In this document: positions 6,449 through 14,819 of the stretch, in pieces
Position numbering within the stretch: the first letter of the stretch is position 1
Layout of the letters: every line of letters begins with the position of its first letter
Assembly: GCA_000431815.1 (NCBI GenBank)
Contig: FR889248.1
Span: forward strand, 77,283-122,048
Origin: Butyrivibrio sp. CAG:318
GTDB taxonomy: Bacteria > Bacillota > Clostridia > Lachnospirales > Lachnospiraceae
Length of the DNA: 44,766 bases
Direction of reading: 5' to 3'
Translations under genes and position numbers: made by a program
Notes under the pieces: generated by a model
What the model saw: the letters and a program-made list of their open reading frames with translations, nothing else
Databases searched by the model: none
Told to the model about the DNA's origin: nothing

Positions 6449-7565
6449 AGCGGCAGCGGTCAGGGAACCGTTTATAAGAATTACCAAGCGTGATAAGATG
6501 CCGGTATGGAAGAAAATCGCCATTTATGTAGTGGCAATAATTCTTGCACTTGCGGTATCGGCATTGTTTATTTTCTTTGTAACCAAGCTTAATCCTATTG
6601 ATGTATATAAGACCATGTGGCAGGGTGCGTTCGGAGGAATTACCGATACGGTAAAGAAGCTTCACCGCAGCGTAACTATAAGGGATATATGTACATTGCT
6701 TCTTCTTGGAGTTGCGCTTGCACCGGCATTTAAGATGAAGTTCTGGAATTGCGGTGCCGAAGGACAGATGCTCATGGGCGGAGTAGCAACTGCATTTATG
6801 ATGATCAATCTTGCAGATGCGGGACTTCCGAACTGGCTTCTTCTCGTTATTATGTGTGTTTCGGCGATTATATTCGGAGCTGTATGGGGACTCATCCCTG
6901 CTATATTTAAGGCAGTATGGAATACCAATGAGACACTTTTTACACTTATGATGAACTATGTTGCGATACAGATAACTTCTTTCTGCGTTGCCAAATGGGA
7001 GAATCCGTTTGGTTCCAATTCAGTCGGAATTATCAATCAGGCGACACAGACAGGATGGTTTCCGACCTGGTTCGGACAGAAATATGCACTTAATATTATC
7101 ATTGCGGTTATAGCGACAGTTGCAATGTTTGTATACCTTAAGAAAACGAAACAGGGATATGAAATAGCTGTTGTCGGTGAATCCAAGAATACCGCCAAAT
7201 ATGCCGGAATAAGTGTCAAGAAAGTAATTATCCGTACTATGATAATATCCGGTGCGGTATGCGGACTTGCCGGATTTGTCGGAGTTGCGGGTGTTGACCA
7301 CACGATTTCAACAAGTACGGCGGGTGGCCGTGGTTTTACGGCAATCATTGTTGCCTGGCTTGCCAAGTTTAACACATTTTTCATGGTTGCCATAACTTTG
7401 CTTATTATTTTCCTCAACAGAGGTGCATCGGAAATCGCATCAAAGTTTGCGCTTAACGAATATGCATCAAATATTATAACAGGAATAATACTTTTCTTCA
7501 TACTCGGATGTGAATTCTTTATAACATATAAGTTAAACTTCCGTAAATCTGCAAAGGAGGCATAG
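6441..7565 (+). CDS. Nucleoside ABC transporter permease (YufP-like)
   Basis: Integral membrane permease of 374 residues in the branched-chain amino acid/sugar permease superfamily, the YufP/NupB type. An N-terminal hydrophobic helix (about residues 25-50) is followed by the family segment APAFKMKFWNCGAEGQMLMGG near residue 95 and several further helices. The cytoplasmic coupling region reads GYEIAVVGESKNTAKYAGI near residue 235, and GRGFTAIIVAWLAKFN lies near residue 290. The start codon overlaps the stop of the ATPase gene (6441-6448), indicating translational coupling. It should pair with the next permease to form the channel. Confidence 0.92.
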   Translation: MSKAAAVREPFIRITKRDKMPVWKKIAIYVVAIILALAVSALFIFFVTKLNPIDVYKTMWQGAFGGITDTVKKLHRSVTIRDICTLLLLGVALAPAFKMKFWNCGAEGQMLMGGVATAFMMINLADAGLPNWLLLVIMCVSAIIFGAVWGLIPAIFKAVWNTNETLFTLMMNYVAIQITSFCVAKWENPFGSNSVGIINQATQTGWFPTWFGQKYALNIIIAVIATVAMFVYLKKTKQGYEIAVVGESKNTAKYAGISVKKVIIRTMIISGAVCGLAGFVGVAGVDHTISTSTAGGRGFTAIIVAWLAKFNTFFMVAITLLIIFLNRGASEIASKFALNEYASNIITGIILFFILGCEFFITYKLNFRKSAKEA

Positions 7566-7568
7566 GAT

Positions 7569-8552
7569 ATGGATTCAGTAATTTCATTAATTCAGGCTGC
7601 GGTTGTATTCGGAACCGTTATTATGTTTGGATGTATCGGAGAGATAATGTCAGAGAAAGCCGGTAATCTTAATCTTGGTGTGCCGGGAATTATGTACATC
7701 GGAGCCATTGCTTCACTTGCAAGTGTATTTATGTATGAAAGCCATGTCGCCGAACCTAATAAGGCATTGTGCGTAATAATAGCACTTGTATCCTGCTTTG
7801 CGGCATCTGCATTGGCCGGACTTATATACAGTTTCCTGACCATTACATTAAGAGCTAACCAGAATGTTACAGGTCTTACATTGACAATATTCGGATCCGG
7901 TATTGCCAATTTCTTCGGCGGTTCGCTGAATAAGATGGCCGGCGGTGTAGGACAGATTTCAGTTGCTGCCACAAGTGAGACTTTCAGGGCAAGAATCCCG
8001 GGACTGAGTTCCCTCGGAGCATTCGGACAGATATTTTTCTCATACGGATTTATGGTTTATGTAGCTATAATTCTGGCAATTCTTGTAAATTATTTTCTTA
8101 AGAGAACCCGCAAGGGACTTAACTTAAGAGCTGTGGGTGAGAATCCTGCCACTGCTGATGCAGCGGGTGTTAACGTAACGAAATACAAATACTTCGCAAC
8201 TGTAATCGGAGCCGGAATCAGCGGACTTGGCGGAGTATATTATGTAATGGATTATATTAAGGGAACATGGGCGAATGACGGAACAATAGAAAAACTCGGA
8301 TGGCTGGCGGTTGCTCTTGTAATATTTGCAACATGGAAATCAGTTAATGCAATCTGGGGAGCTTATCTCTTCGGAATACTCTATTGGGCTTATTTCTATA
8401 TACCGAACCTTACCAGAGCCTCACAGGAGTTGTTCAAGATGATACCTTATGTGGTAACTATCGTTGTGCTTCTCTTCGTAAGCCTGCGTAAAAAGAAAGA
8501 AAATCAGGCACCGGCACATCTGGGCCTATCATACTTTAGAGAAGAACGATGA
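7569..8552 (+). CDS. Nucleoside ABC transporter permease (YufQ-like)
   Basis: Second permease, 327 residues, starting three bases after the stop of the first and matching the YufQ/NupC type. Family hallmarks are the N-terminal FGCIGEIMSEKAGNLNLGVPG near residue 20, a long run of hydrophobic helices, the coupling segment RKGLNLRAVGENPATADAAGV near residue 180, and GWLAVALVIFATWKSVNAIWGA near residue 245. The C-terminus is a short basic tail. An AAAGGAGG ribosome site sits at the end of the upstream gene. Its stop is immediately followed by the ribosome site of xpt. Confidence 0.92.
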   Translation: MDSVISLIQAAVVFGTVIMFGCIGEIMSEKAGNLNLGVPGIMYIGAIASLASVFMYESHVAEPNKALCVIIALVSCFAASALAGLIYSFLTITLRANQNVTGLTLTIFGSGIANFFGGSLNKMAGGVGQISVAATSETFRARIPGLSSLGAFGQIFFSYGFMVYVAIILAILVNYFLKRTRKGLNLRAVGENPATADAAGVNVTKYKYFATVIGAGISGLGGVYYVMDYIKGTWANDGTIEKLGWLAVALVIFATWKSVNAIWGAYLFGILYWAYFYIPNLTRASQELFKMIPYVVTIVVLLFVSLRKKKENQAPAHLGLSYFREER

Positions 8553-8562
8553 GGTAATATTG

Positions 8563-9138
8563 ATGAAAATTCTTGAAGACAGAATTAGGAAAGACGGTGT
8601 TGTCAAGCCGGGAAATGTACTTAAGGTTGACAGTTTCTTAAATCACAGGATGGATGTAGGCCTGTTCAGGGAAATGGGTAAAGAGTGGAAAAGACTTTTT
8701 GCAGACTGTCTGATTAATAAAATACTTACAATAGAGGCTTCCGGAATAGGCATCGCGTGTATTGTGGCAGAGCAGTTTGATGTTCCGGTTGTATTTGCCA
8801 AGAAGTCACAGAGTATTAATCTCGACGGCGAAATGTATAGCACCAAGATAGAGTCATTTACGCATAAGAAGACATATGATGTCATTGTAAGCAAGAAGTT
8901 TTTATCTGCAGACGACCATGTGCTCGTAATTGATGATTTTCTTGCTAACGGATGTGCAATAAACGGCTTAATCGAACTTATAGATGAAGCCGGTGCAACA
9001 CTTGAGGGTGTCGGAATCGCTATAGAAAAGGGATTCCAGCAGGGAGGAAAGGTTATCCGTGACAAGGGAATAAGACTTGAATCACTGGCAATCGTTGAAA
9101 GCATGAACGACGAAACAGGTGAAATAGTATTCAGATAA
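8563..9138 (+). CDS. xpt: Xanthine phosphoribosyltransferase
   Basis: Converts xanthine plus PRPP to XMP, a purine salvage step. The 191-residue protein has the normal length and motifs: MKILEDRIRKDGVVKPGNVLKV at the N-terminus, LTIEASGIGIA near residue 50, PVVFAKKSQSIN, and the PRPP-binding loop VLVIDDFLANG near residue 125. It ends ESLAIVESM plus a short tail. ATG 8563 follows a GAGGTAA site (8551-8557); the TTG directly before it is less likely. Its place as last gene of a BMP-type importer operon links uptake to phosphoribosyl trapping and points to purine nucleosides or bases as the imported substrates. Confidence 0.95.
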   Translation: MKILEDRIRKDGVVKPGNVLKVDSFLNHRMDVGLFREMGKEWKRLFADCLINKILTIEASGIGIACIVAEQFDVPVVFAKKSQSINLDGEMYSTKIESFTHKKTYDVIVSKKFLSADDHVLVIDDFLANGCAINGLIELIDEAGATLEGVGIAIEKGFQQGGKVIRDKGIRLESLAIVESMNDETGEIVFR

Positions 9139-9150
9139 TACGGTAATATA

Positions 9151-9190
9151 AACAGCGGCAGTGCTTTCAGCTTGAAGCATTGCCGCTGTT
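9151..9190. terminator. Hairpin between convergent xpt and tex
   Basis: AACAGCGGCAGTGCTT (9151-9166) pairs with AAGCATTGCCGCTGTT (9175-9190) over 16 positions with one G-U pair and an 8-base loop. There is no T-run directly after it on either strand. It is very stable and lies between two gene ends, so it probably terminates xpt transcription. The rest of the gap to 9303 is AT-rich with no other signal seen. Confidence 0.7.
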
Positions 9191-9303
9191 ATGGTATAGG
9201 AGTCAAATAGTATTTAAAAAACTCTACATAAATAATATTTTATTTTTTTAACTTAGTCAATATGACTGCAAAAATTTAACATTTTCGTAACAATTATAAA
9301 ATA

Positions 9304-11448
9304 TTATAGAATCATCGAAAGCTGTATTCTTTTTTTGGCAATGTCAACGTTAAGAACCTTAACCCGGACAATGTCACCAACACTTACAATCTCCATAGGG
9401 TGTTTTACAAATTTCTTGTCCGACATCTGCGATACATGTACAAGACCGTCCTGATGTACCCCGATATCAACAAAAGCTCCGAAATCAATAACATTACGCA
9501 CTGTTCCTGTGAGGAGCATACCCGGCTTCAGGTCTTCCATGGATAGAACATCGCTCTTTAGAATCGGTTTAGGCATCTCATCACGAGGATCCCGTCCCGG
9601 TTTCTCAAGCTCCTTCACTATATCTTTCAATGTAAATTCCCCGACTCCGAGTTCATCGGAAAGTTTCTTGTAATCACTAATAATAAGCGATAAACCTTTA
9701 ATGTTGCCAGAGGTTATGTCTTCCGGGGTGAAACCGGTTTTCTTAAGTATTGCTGTTGCTGCTTCATAGCTTTCCGGATGGACACTTGTTGCATCAAGAG
9801 GATTCTTTCCTCCGGTAATTCTCATAAAACCGGCACACTGTTCATATGCTTTCGGACCGAGCTTAGGAACTTTGAGCAAATCACGCCTTGACATGAATTT
9901 TCCGTTAGCTTCCCGGTATGCTACAATGTTTTTGGCAATTGTACCGGTTATGCCGGAGATATGCTCAAGAAGAGCAGCGGATGCTGTATTTAAATCCACA
10001 CCGACTTTATTAACACAGTCTTCAACGACTCCGCCAAGCGTGTCATCAAGTTTGCGCTGGTTCATATCATGCTGATACTGTCCGACACCGATGGCCTTTG
10101 GATCAATCTTGACAAGTTCCGCAAGCGGATCCTGAATACGCCTTGCTATGGAAGCTGCACTTCTCTGACCTACGTCAAACTGCGGAAATTCCTTGCTTGC
10201 AAGCTCGCTGGCAGAATATACTGAAGCGCCGGCTTCATTGACTATTACATAATGGACATCCTGCGGAACCTCTTTGATAAGATCCGAAATTATTGCCTCG
10301 GATTCCCTGGATGCAGTACCGTTGCCGCAGGATATAAGAGTTATATTATATTTTGCAATAAGCTTCTTGAGTATGGCCTTGGCTTCGGAAACCTTGTTCT
10401 GCGGAGCGGTCGGATATATTACAACTGTATCAAGAATCTTGCCGGTCGGGTCTGATACGGCAAGCTTGCAGCCGGTTCTGAAAGCCGGATCCCAGCCAAG
10501 TACCGTCTGTCCTGTAATAGGAGGCTGCATGAGCAGCTGTTCAAGATTCTTGCCAAAAACAGTGATGGCGCCGTCCTCCGCCTCCGATGTAAGTTCACTG
10601 CGGATATCACGCTCTATAGAAGGTGCGATAAGCCTTGAGTAACTGTCGGCAATTGCGTTCTTCAGTGCCGGGACTGTGTTTGGGTTATCTTTGATTATAA
10701 TATGCTTTTCAAGATATGATATTATCTTATCAACGGGTGCTTCTATTTTAACTGTAAGGAATTTCTCTTTTTCACCACGGTTTATCGCAAGTGTGCGGTA
10801 TCCCGTCATTTTACTTACGGGTGAAGTAAAATCATAATATCCTTCATATACAGACTCTGCTTCAGAATCCTTGGCAGAGGAAACCAAAAGCCCCTCTTTG
10901 AATGTAATGTTTCGGATGTGAGCCCTGAAATCAGCATTATCCGAAATCTCTTCGGCGATAATATCAAGTGCACCGTTAACGGCATCTTTGATTGTAGGCA
11001 CTTCTTTATCCGGATTAACATATGGGGCAGCTTCTTCATCAAGTGAAAGCTTCGTTGCACAAAGCCGTATGATCATTGCAAGGCCATCAAGGCCACGTTC
11101 TCTGGCGATGGCTGCGCGGGTACGTTTCTTCTGCTTGTATGGACGGTATAAATCCTCCAGGGCAACCATCGTAGTCACATCATCAATCTGTTTCTTAAGT
11201 TCGGGAGTCATCTTACCCTGTTCTTCGATGGATGCTGTGACGGTTGATTTACGGTCATCAAGATTACGAAGATATGTAAGCCTCTCGCTGAGCTTACGAA
11301 GCTGTTCGTCATTCAGTGCTCCGGTAGCTTCCTTACGGTAACGCGAAATAAAAGGGATGGTGCAGCCCTCATCGATGAGTTTGACTGCAGCATCCACCTG
11401 GTGGCTCTTAACCTGTAATTCTTCGGTAATTATTGCATTAATGTTCAT
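9304..11448 (-). CDS. tex: Tex family RNA-binding transcription accessory protein
   Basis: Protein of 714 residues, the normal Tex length. The N-terminal helical Tex domain includes CTIPFISRYRKEATGALNDE near residue 30 and ALEDLYRPYKQKKRTRA near residue 95. A YqgF/RNase H-like domain lies near residues 325-450 (LGWDPAFRTGCKLAV, VSCGNGT-like segment, NEAGASVYSASELA). Helix-hairpin-helix motifs follow (GVDLNTASAALLEHISGI, LLKVPKLGPKAYEQCAGF), and the C-terminus carries an S1 RNA-binding domain (GTVRNVIDFGAFVDIGVHQDG). Tex proteins bind nucleic acids and affect transcription. It runs with mecA on the minus strand, with about 20 bases between them. The final residues RIQLSMIL are typical of an S1 domain end. 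Confidence 0.95.
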   Translation of the reverse strand: MNINAIITEELQVKSHQVDAAVKLIDEGCTIPFISRYRKEATGALNDEQLRKLSERLTYLRNLDDRKSTVTASIEEQGKMTPELKKQIDDVTTMVALEDLYRPYKQKKRTRAAIARERGLDGLAMIIRLCATKLSLDEEAAPYVNPDKEVPTIKDAVNGALDIIAEEISDNADFRAHIRNITFKEGLLVSSAKDSEAESVYEGYYDFTSPVSKMTGYRTLAINRGEKEKFLTVKIEAPVDKIISYLEKHIIIKDNPNTVPALKNAIADSYSRLIAPSIERDIRSELTSEAEDGAITVFGKNLEQLLMQPPITGQTVLGWDPAFRTGCKLAVSDPTGKILDTVVIYPTAPQNKVSEAKAILKKLIAKYNITLISCGNGTASRESEAIISDLIKEVPQDVHYVIVNEAGASVYSASELASKEFPQFDVGQRSAASIARRIQDPLAELVKIDPKAIGVGQYQHDMNQRKLDDTLGGVVEDCVNKVGVDLNTASAALLEHISGITGTIAKNIVAYREANGKFMSRRDLLKVPKLGPKAYEQCAGFMRITGGKNPLDATSVHPESYEAATAILKKTGFTPEDITSGNIKGLSLIISDYKKLSDELGVGEFTLKDIVKELEKPGRDPRDEMPKPILKSDVLSMEDLKPGMLLTGTVRNVIDFGAFVDIGVHQDGLVHVSQMSDKKFVKHPMEIVSVGDIVRVKVLNVDIAKKRIQLSMIL

Positions 11449-11467
11449 ATATGATAAATCCTTTTCT

Positions 11468-12250
11468 TTAATATTCTTTGAGAATTCTTAATGCGTCCTC
11501 TTTGATGAGCATATTGCAATGCTCCCTGATATATGAAAGCGTGGCGTAAGTCGTATCAAGCGGCATGCCGTATTCGGACAGAAAGGCCGAAGCAGCGTTA
11601 AAACTCTCATTTGGACGGTAATCCGATTCGAGCATCAGACAGTATTTGCCATTGGCCTCATCCTTATAAAATCTGCTTGCAAAGTTAAGGATATCAAAAC
11701 TTTCCAGACAATCAGCAGCGGCATTCGAGGCGTCATTCCAGGAATTAAAAGTATATATCTTAATGTCCGGCGGAGAGAGATTATATTCCGGAGACGGTTC
11801 CTTCTCTGCCTCGGAAAGAGTCTTGGAAATAGGAACAAAATCATCGGTATTCTGTGTCTTTCCATGCCTCAGCTGTTCAATTGTCTCGACCATATTCATG
11901 GTGTCCTGATCCGTATACTCATCATATTCGCCGTCGTCTTCTTCATCTTCATCGTCATCCGTATCATCATCGAATACCGGGAACTTGTCATCGAGTTCTT
12001 CAGGGTGTGCAACCTTGGTTATGGTGAGGATAATACAATCAGAAGAAACCGGCATAGCCTCTATCATAAGAGGTGAGTCGTCGGCATCAAAATCAAATTC
12101 AAAAGATGCCTGTTCTATCATATCGTGAAAAAGATTCTTGGCTTTTTCGGTTCCGTAAGCAAGTTCACTTAATTTAAGATCCCTGGAATGCAAGTCAGAG
12201 CGATCCAGCGTGCAACGTATCTGTGTATCACTGATTTTTTCAATTTTCAT
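11468..12250 (-). CDS. mecA: ClpC adaptor protein MecA
   Basis: Adaptor that delivers substrates to the ClpCP protease. The 260-residue protein shows the N-terminal substrate-binding domain starting MKIEKISDTQIRCTL, with DLKLSELAYGTEKAKNLFHDM near residue 25. A strongly acidic linker made mainly of Asp and Glu lies near residues 95-120. The C-terminal ClpC-binding domain runs from about residue 170 (IYTFNSWNDASNAAADCL) to the LIKEDALRILKEY end. The start is placed at 12250 because it gives the conserved MKIEKIS beginning; a 16-residue upstream extension is unlikely. Known MecA substrates include ComK in Bacillus; its targets here are unknown. Confidence 0.88.
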   Translation of the reverse strand: MKIEKISDTQIRCTLDRSDLHSRDLKLSELAYGTEKAKNLFHDMIEQASFEFDFDADDSPLMIEAMPVSSDCIILTITKVAHPEELDDKFPVFDDDTDDDEDEEDDGEYDEYTDQDTMNMVETIEQLRHGKTQNTDDFVPISKTLSEAEKEPSPEYNLSPPDIKIYTFNSWNDASNAAADCLESFDILNFASRFYKDEANGKYCLMLESDYRPNESFNAASAFLSEYGMPLDTTYATLSYIREHCNMLIKEDALRILKEY

Positions 12251-12462
12251 CTTTTCCACATCCTTTACTGTTTTATTATAAGTATTAGTATACCGCAAAG
12301 CTTTTAGTGATGTAAATATTGAGAAATGAAATTTTTGTTAAATTTTGATAAAGATTGTGTCATTATAAAAAAATAAAAAAAAGACTTGCCAAGCCCCGGA
12401 ATGTATGATTATCATAAGGGTACAGGATACATAAGCGGTATGAATCACCGGGAGATGGTGAT

Positions 12463-13734
12463 ATTTACAGAGATGATATCTTATTCGGCAGATACAGGGT
12501 AATCTGTTTTCTTGGCAGAGGAGCTCTTGGAGAAGTATATCTGGTCGAACATCTTAAGCTCAAGACGGTTCGTGCACTTAAGTGCATCGACAAACGCCGC
12601 GACCCTTCAGCTACGGCAGGAAGAGAAGCGGATATTCTGAAGAATCTGAGACATCCGTCGATTCCTATAATATACGATATAGAAGAGAATGAAGAAAGCG
12701 TATTCATTGTAGAGGATTACATAAAAGGAGTCTCAATTCAATCATTAATTTCACAAAACAGACATTTTACGGTTAAAGAAACAGTCAGACTGGTATTACA
12801 GTTGTGTGGTATTTTGCAATACCTGCATGATAATGGCGTGTATCATCATGATATCAAGCCTTCTAATATCATATATGACATTGAAAAGAACAGTGTTAAA
12901 CTGATTGACTACGGAAGCGCGGAATGTGCCGGGGCGACCGGGACGGTAAGGTCCGGAACACGGTATTTTGCGGCACCGGAGATGTATGGCAGCGGAGAAT
13001 GCGGCGGAAGTACCGATGTATATTCGGTCGGAGCGCTCATGCTTATAATGCTTACGGGAACACTGGATATTCAAATGCTTAAAGGAATCGATGGCAGAGT
13101 TACACAAATCGTGGAAGATTGTCTGAAACATACGGGAAACAGCCGCATTCCGTCAGTCACGGTACTGAAAAAGCGGTTGGAGAGAATTACTAAAAAGAAA
13201 TTCATATCGGAAGATGTTATCCTGAACATCGGTTTTGCCGGCGCATTCCACGGATGCGGAGTGACACATACGGCATTTATGGCAGCGGATTATTATTCGC
13301 ATAAGAATATGAAAGCGGTTATCAGAGAGAAGAATGACAGCCGTGATATGTTCGGATACGCCGTGAATGCAGGAAAGTTAGCCTTTGCACGCGGAATATA
13401 TACGCTGGACGGATACGATGTGATTCCGGAATACTATGGCTGCATAGAGGATGATGGAATAAGCGGATACGACAAGATAATAACGGATTTTGGGGTTGCA
13501 GATGATAACAACATATCAGAAATCACAGAATCGGATATGGCCTGCATTGTTGTGAGCGCGGCACCGTGGAAGATGGCTGAATCGGCCGATAAAGTCAGAT
13601 TTGTCAAGGAAGCCTGCGACAGGACAAAAGCCGGCCTCACGGTTTTAGTTGCACCCTGTTCGTATGCCTGTTTTAAACGTTTTACACAGGAATACGGAAT
13701 AATCAATCCGGTAAGGATACCGTACAGGCCATGA
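12463..13734 (+). CDS. Ser/Thr protein kinase fused to a degenerate MinD/ParA-like domain
   Basis: About 423 residues if translation starts at ATT 12463. The kinase domain (about 1-245) has the glycine loop LGRGALGEVYL (17-27), ALK with Lys40, catalytic Asp130 in YHHDIKPSN, DYG in place of DFG at Asp149, and an APE motif, so it looks active. From about residue 253 a second domain begins with VILNIGFAGAF followed by HGCGVTH (263-269), resembling a Walker A loop without its lysine, and later IITDFGVADDNN and APWKMAESADK. No membrane segment is visible. The frame has no ATG, GTG or TTG between the in-frame TAA at 12415 and the glycine loop. ATT 12463 has a well-spaced GGGAG, but a frameshift from an upstream ATG (12401 or 12440) is also possible. 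The C-terminal domain resembles the next gene's product. Partners and substrates are unknown. Confidence 0.72.
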   Translation: MYRDDILFGRYRVICFLGRGALGEVYLVEHLKLKTVRALKCIDKRRDPSATAGREADILKNLRHPSIPIIYDIEENEESVFIVEDYIKGVSIQSLISQNRHFTVKETVRLVLQLCGILQYLHDNGVYHHDIKPSNIIYDIEKNSVKLIDYGSAECAGATGTVRSGTRYFAAPEMYGSGECGGSTDVYSVGALMLIMLTGTLDIQMLKGIDGRVTQIVEDCLKHTGNSRIPSVTVLKKRLERITKKKFISEDVILNIGFAGAFHGCGVTHTAFMAADYYSHKNMKAVIREKNDSRDMFGYAVNAGKLAFARGIYTLDGYDVIPEYYGCIEDDGISGYDKIITDFGVADDNNISEITESDMACIVVSAAPWKMAESADKVRFVKEACDRTKAGLTVLVAPCSYACFKRFTQEYGIINPVRIPYRP

Positions 13735-13771
13735 TACTTTATGACACATATTATGAACTGAGGAGATTTTT

Positions 13772-14395
13772 TTGAAAAAATTAGACATTATAAAGAAAGA
13801 TAGTGCATCTACGACCATAGGGGTGCTCGGTACGGCACATGGTGCGGGAGTCACACACCTGTCGCTTATGCTTGCGGTATTTATGGCACTTGTAATGGGT
13901 AAATCCGTGGCACTGGCAGATATGAGTGGTACAGACTGTTTACGGCAGGCAGGAATTATGCTGAAGAATAATTTTCGCAGAAAAAGTAAAATATTCAAGA
14001 TGATTTCAATTTATGGACAGGCTGATGCTTTATTGTTGTCAGAACTTATGTCAGAGAATTTCGAGTACATTATTGTTGATTTTGGTGCCGATTATCAGAA
14101 AAATCACGGACAATTCCTTATGTGTAAAGTAAAGCTTATAGTCGGAAATCTAAGTCTGTGGAAAATCCATTATTATGTGGAATTCATGGCAATGACAAGC
14201 ACTGTAAAGGGCATGGACAAATGGATATATATCTCGCCTTATCCCGACCCGGACAGCGAGAAATATTTCAGGAAGAATTTCGGTAAAGAGATACTTCCGG
14301 TGCCATGTACACCTGACCCATTGCATCTTGGCGCGGATTCTATGGATTTTCTGCAGGAACTGGTAAGCAGATTTTATAAAGGAAGGCGCAGATGA
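13772..14395 (+). CDS. Degenerate MinD/ParA-like P-loop protein
   Basis: About 207 residues. The N-terminus TTIGVLGTAHGAGVTHLSLM (15-34) resembles the first strand and P-loop of MinD/ParA/TadZ ATPases, but the expected lysines of KGGxGKT are missing, exactly as in the fused domain upstream. Further matches between the two are FEYIIVDFGADYQKN (compare YDKIITDFGVADDNN) and a later Trp-Lys pair (LSLWKIHYYV, compare APWKMAESAD). Loss of the lysine suggests it does not hydrolyse ATP normally. Translation starts at TTG 13772 after AGGAG (13761-13765). It probably shares a transcript with the kinase (37-base gap). TadZ/CpaE-type proteins are the nearest relatives I can suggest, but no pilus genes are nearby. 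Confidence 0.65.
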   Translation: MKKLDIIKKDSASTTIGVLGTAHGAGVTHLSLMLAVFMALVMGKSVALADMSGTDCLRQAGIMLKNNFRRKSKIFKMISIYGQADALLLSELMSENFEYIIVDFGADYQKNHGQFLMCKVKLIVGNLSLWKIHYYVEFMAMTSTVKGMDKWIYISPYPDPDSEKYFRKNFGKEILPVPCTPDPLHLGADSMDFLQELVSRFYKGRRR

Positions 14396-14466
14396 AAGGA
14401 ATAGTCAATATATCACAAATTGCACCAACGCGCCGGAACGGAGGGCAGATTGTAAATGGAAAATGA
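14392..14466 (+). CDS. Possible 24-residue ORF overlapping both neighbours
   Basis: ATG 14392 overlaps the stop of the P-loop gene as ATGA, and the frame runs to TGA 14464-14466, overlapping the next ORF (start 14456). The product would be MKGIVNISQIAPTRRNGGQI plus four residues. The stop-start overlap is a typical translational coupling arrangement, and the ORF would bridge to the downstream gene. The upstream sequence GGAAGG (14381-14386) could serve as its ribosome site. No family is recognised, and the ORF may simply be chance. Confidence 0.35.
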   Translation: MKGIVNISQIAPTRRNGGQIVNGK

Positions 14467-14677
14467 AGATTACAGAGCAGCCCTGAAAGCGGAACTGCTG
14501 GGACTGAAAGAAAATGGAGTGAGCTTTTCACTTAACGGTAAAATCGTTGAGCCGGGTGAACGCCTTGTAGATCAGCTTCTGACTGATAAGGATTGCACAT
14601 ATATGCGGAATTACCGCTTCAGAAACGGAAAGATAGTAGCGATTGAGTTTGATAAAATCAGACTGAACGAATCATAA
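14456..14677 (+). CDS. Small uncharacterised protein, 73 residues
   Basis: Starts MENEDYRAALKAELLGLKEN, with an amphipathic helix, then a short beta-rich part (VSFSLNGKIVEPGERLVDQL, FRNGKIVAIEFDKIRL). No signal peptide, membrane segment or metal motif is visible, so it is probably cytoplasmic. The ribosome site is GGAGGG (14440-14445), 10 bases before ATG. It is the last gene after the kinase and P-loop genes and is followed by a hairpin, so it is likely in the same transcript and may serve the same process. I do not recognise the family. Confidence 0.65.
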   Translation: MENEDYRAALKAELLGLKENGVSFSLNGKIVEPGERLVDQLLTDKDCTYMRNYRFRNGKIVAIEFDKIRLNES

Positions 14678-14691
14678 CTCCCCTTTATGTT

Positions 14692-14723
14692 ATAGCGCGG
14701 GCGGAACAATCTGCCCGTGTTAT
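14692..14723 (+). terminator. Hairpin ending the kinase/P-loop unit
   Basis: ATAGCGCGGGC (14692-14702) pairs with GCCCGTGTTAT (14713-14723), 11 positions with two G-U pairs, around a 10-base loop. The sequence after it is A-rich rather than T-rich, so it is a weak terminator at best. Confidence 0.5.
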
Positions 14724-14751
14724 ATAAAAAATATAAGCGGATATAAAACAA

Positions 14752-14781
14752 TTGAAGCATTGTACCTATATGTGCTATAAT
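14752..14781 (+). promoter_or_regulatory. Promoter of the GH18/amidase unit
   Basis: TTGAAG (14752-14757) and TATAAT (14776-14781) are spaced by 18 bases, with TG one base before the -10 element (extended -10). The predicted start near 14788 gives a leader of about 32 bases. Confidence 0.75.
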
Positions 14782-14819
14782 CTTTATCAATACTAATGAA
14801 CAATATGGAGCACATATAA

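Noticed and set aside
10274..10642. A 122-codon plus-strand ORF inside tex
   Set aside because: It is antisense to a conserved gene and has no recognisable domain or ribosome site.
12401..12502. A 33-codon ORF with ATG, overlapping the start of the kinase gene
   Set aside because: It has no good ribosome site and lies out of frame across the kinase N-terminus. I report it as part of the start-codon question rather than as a gene.
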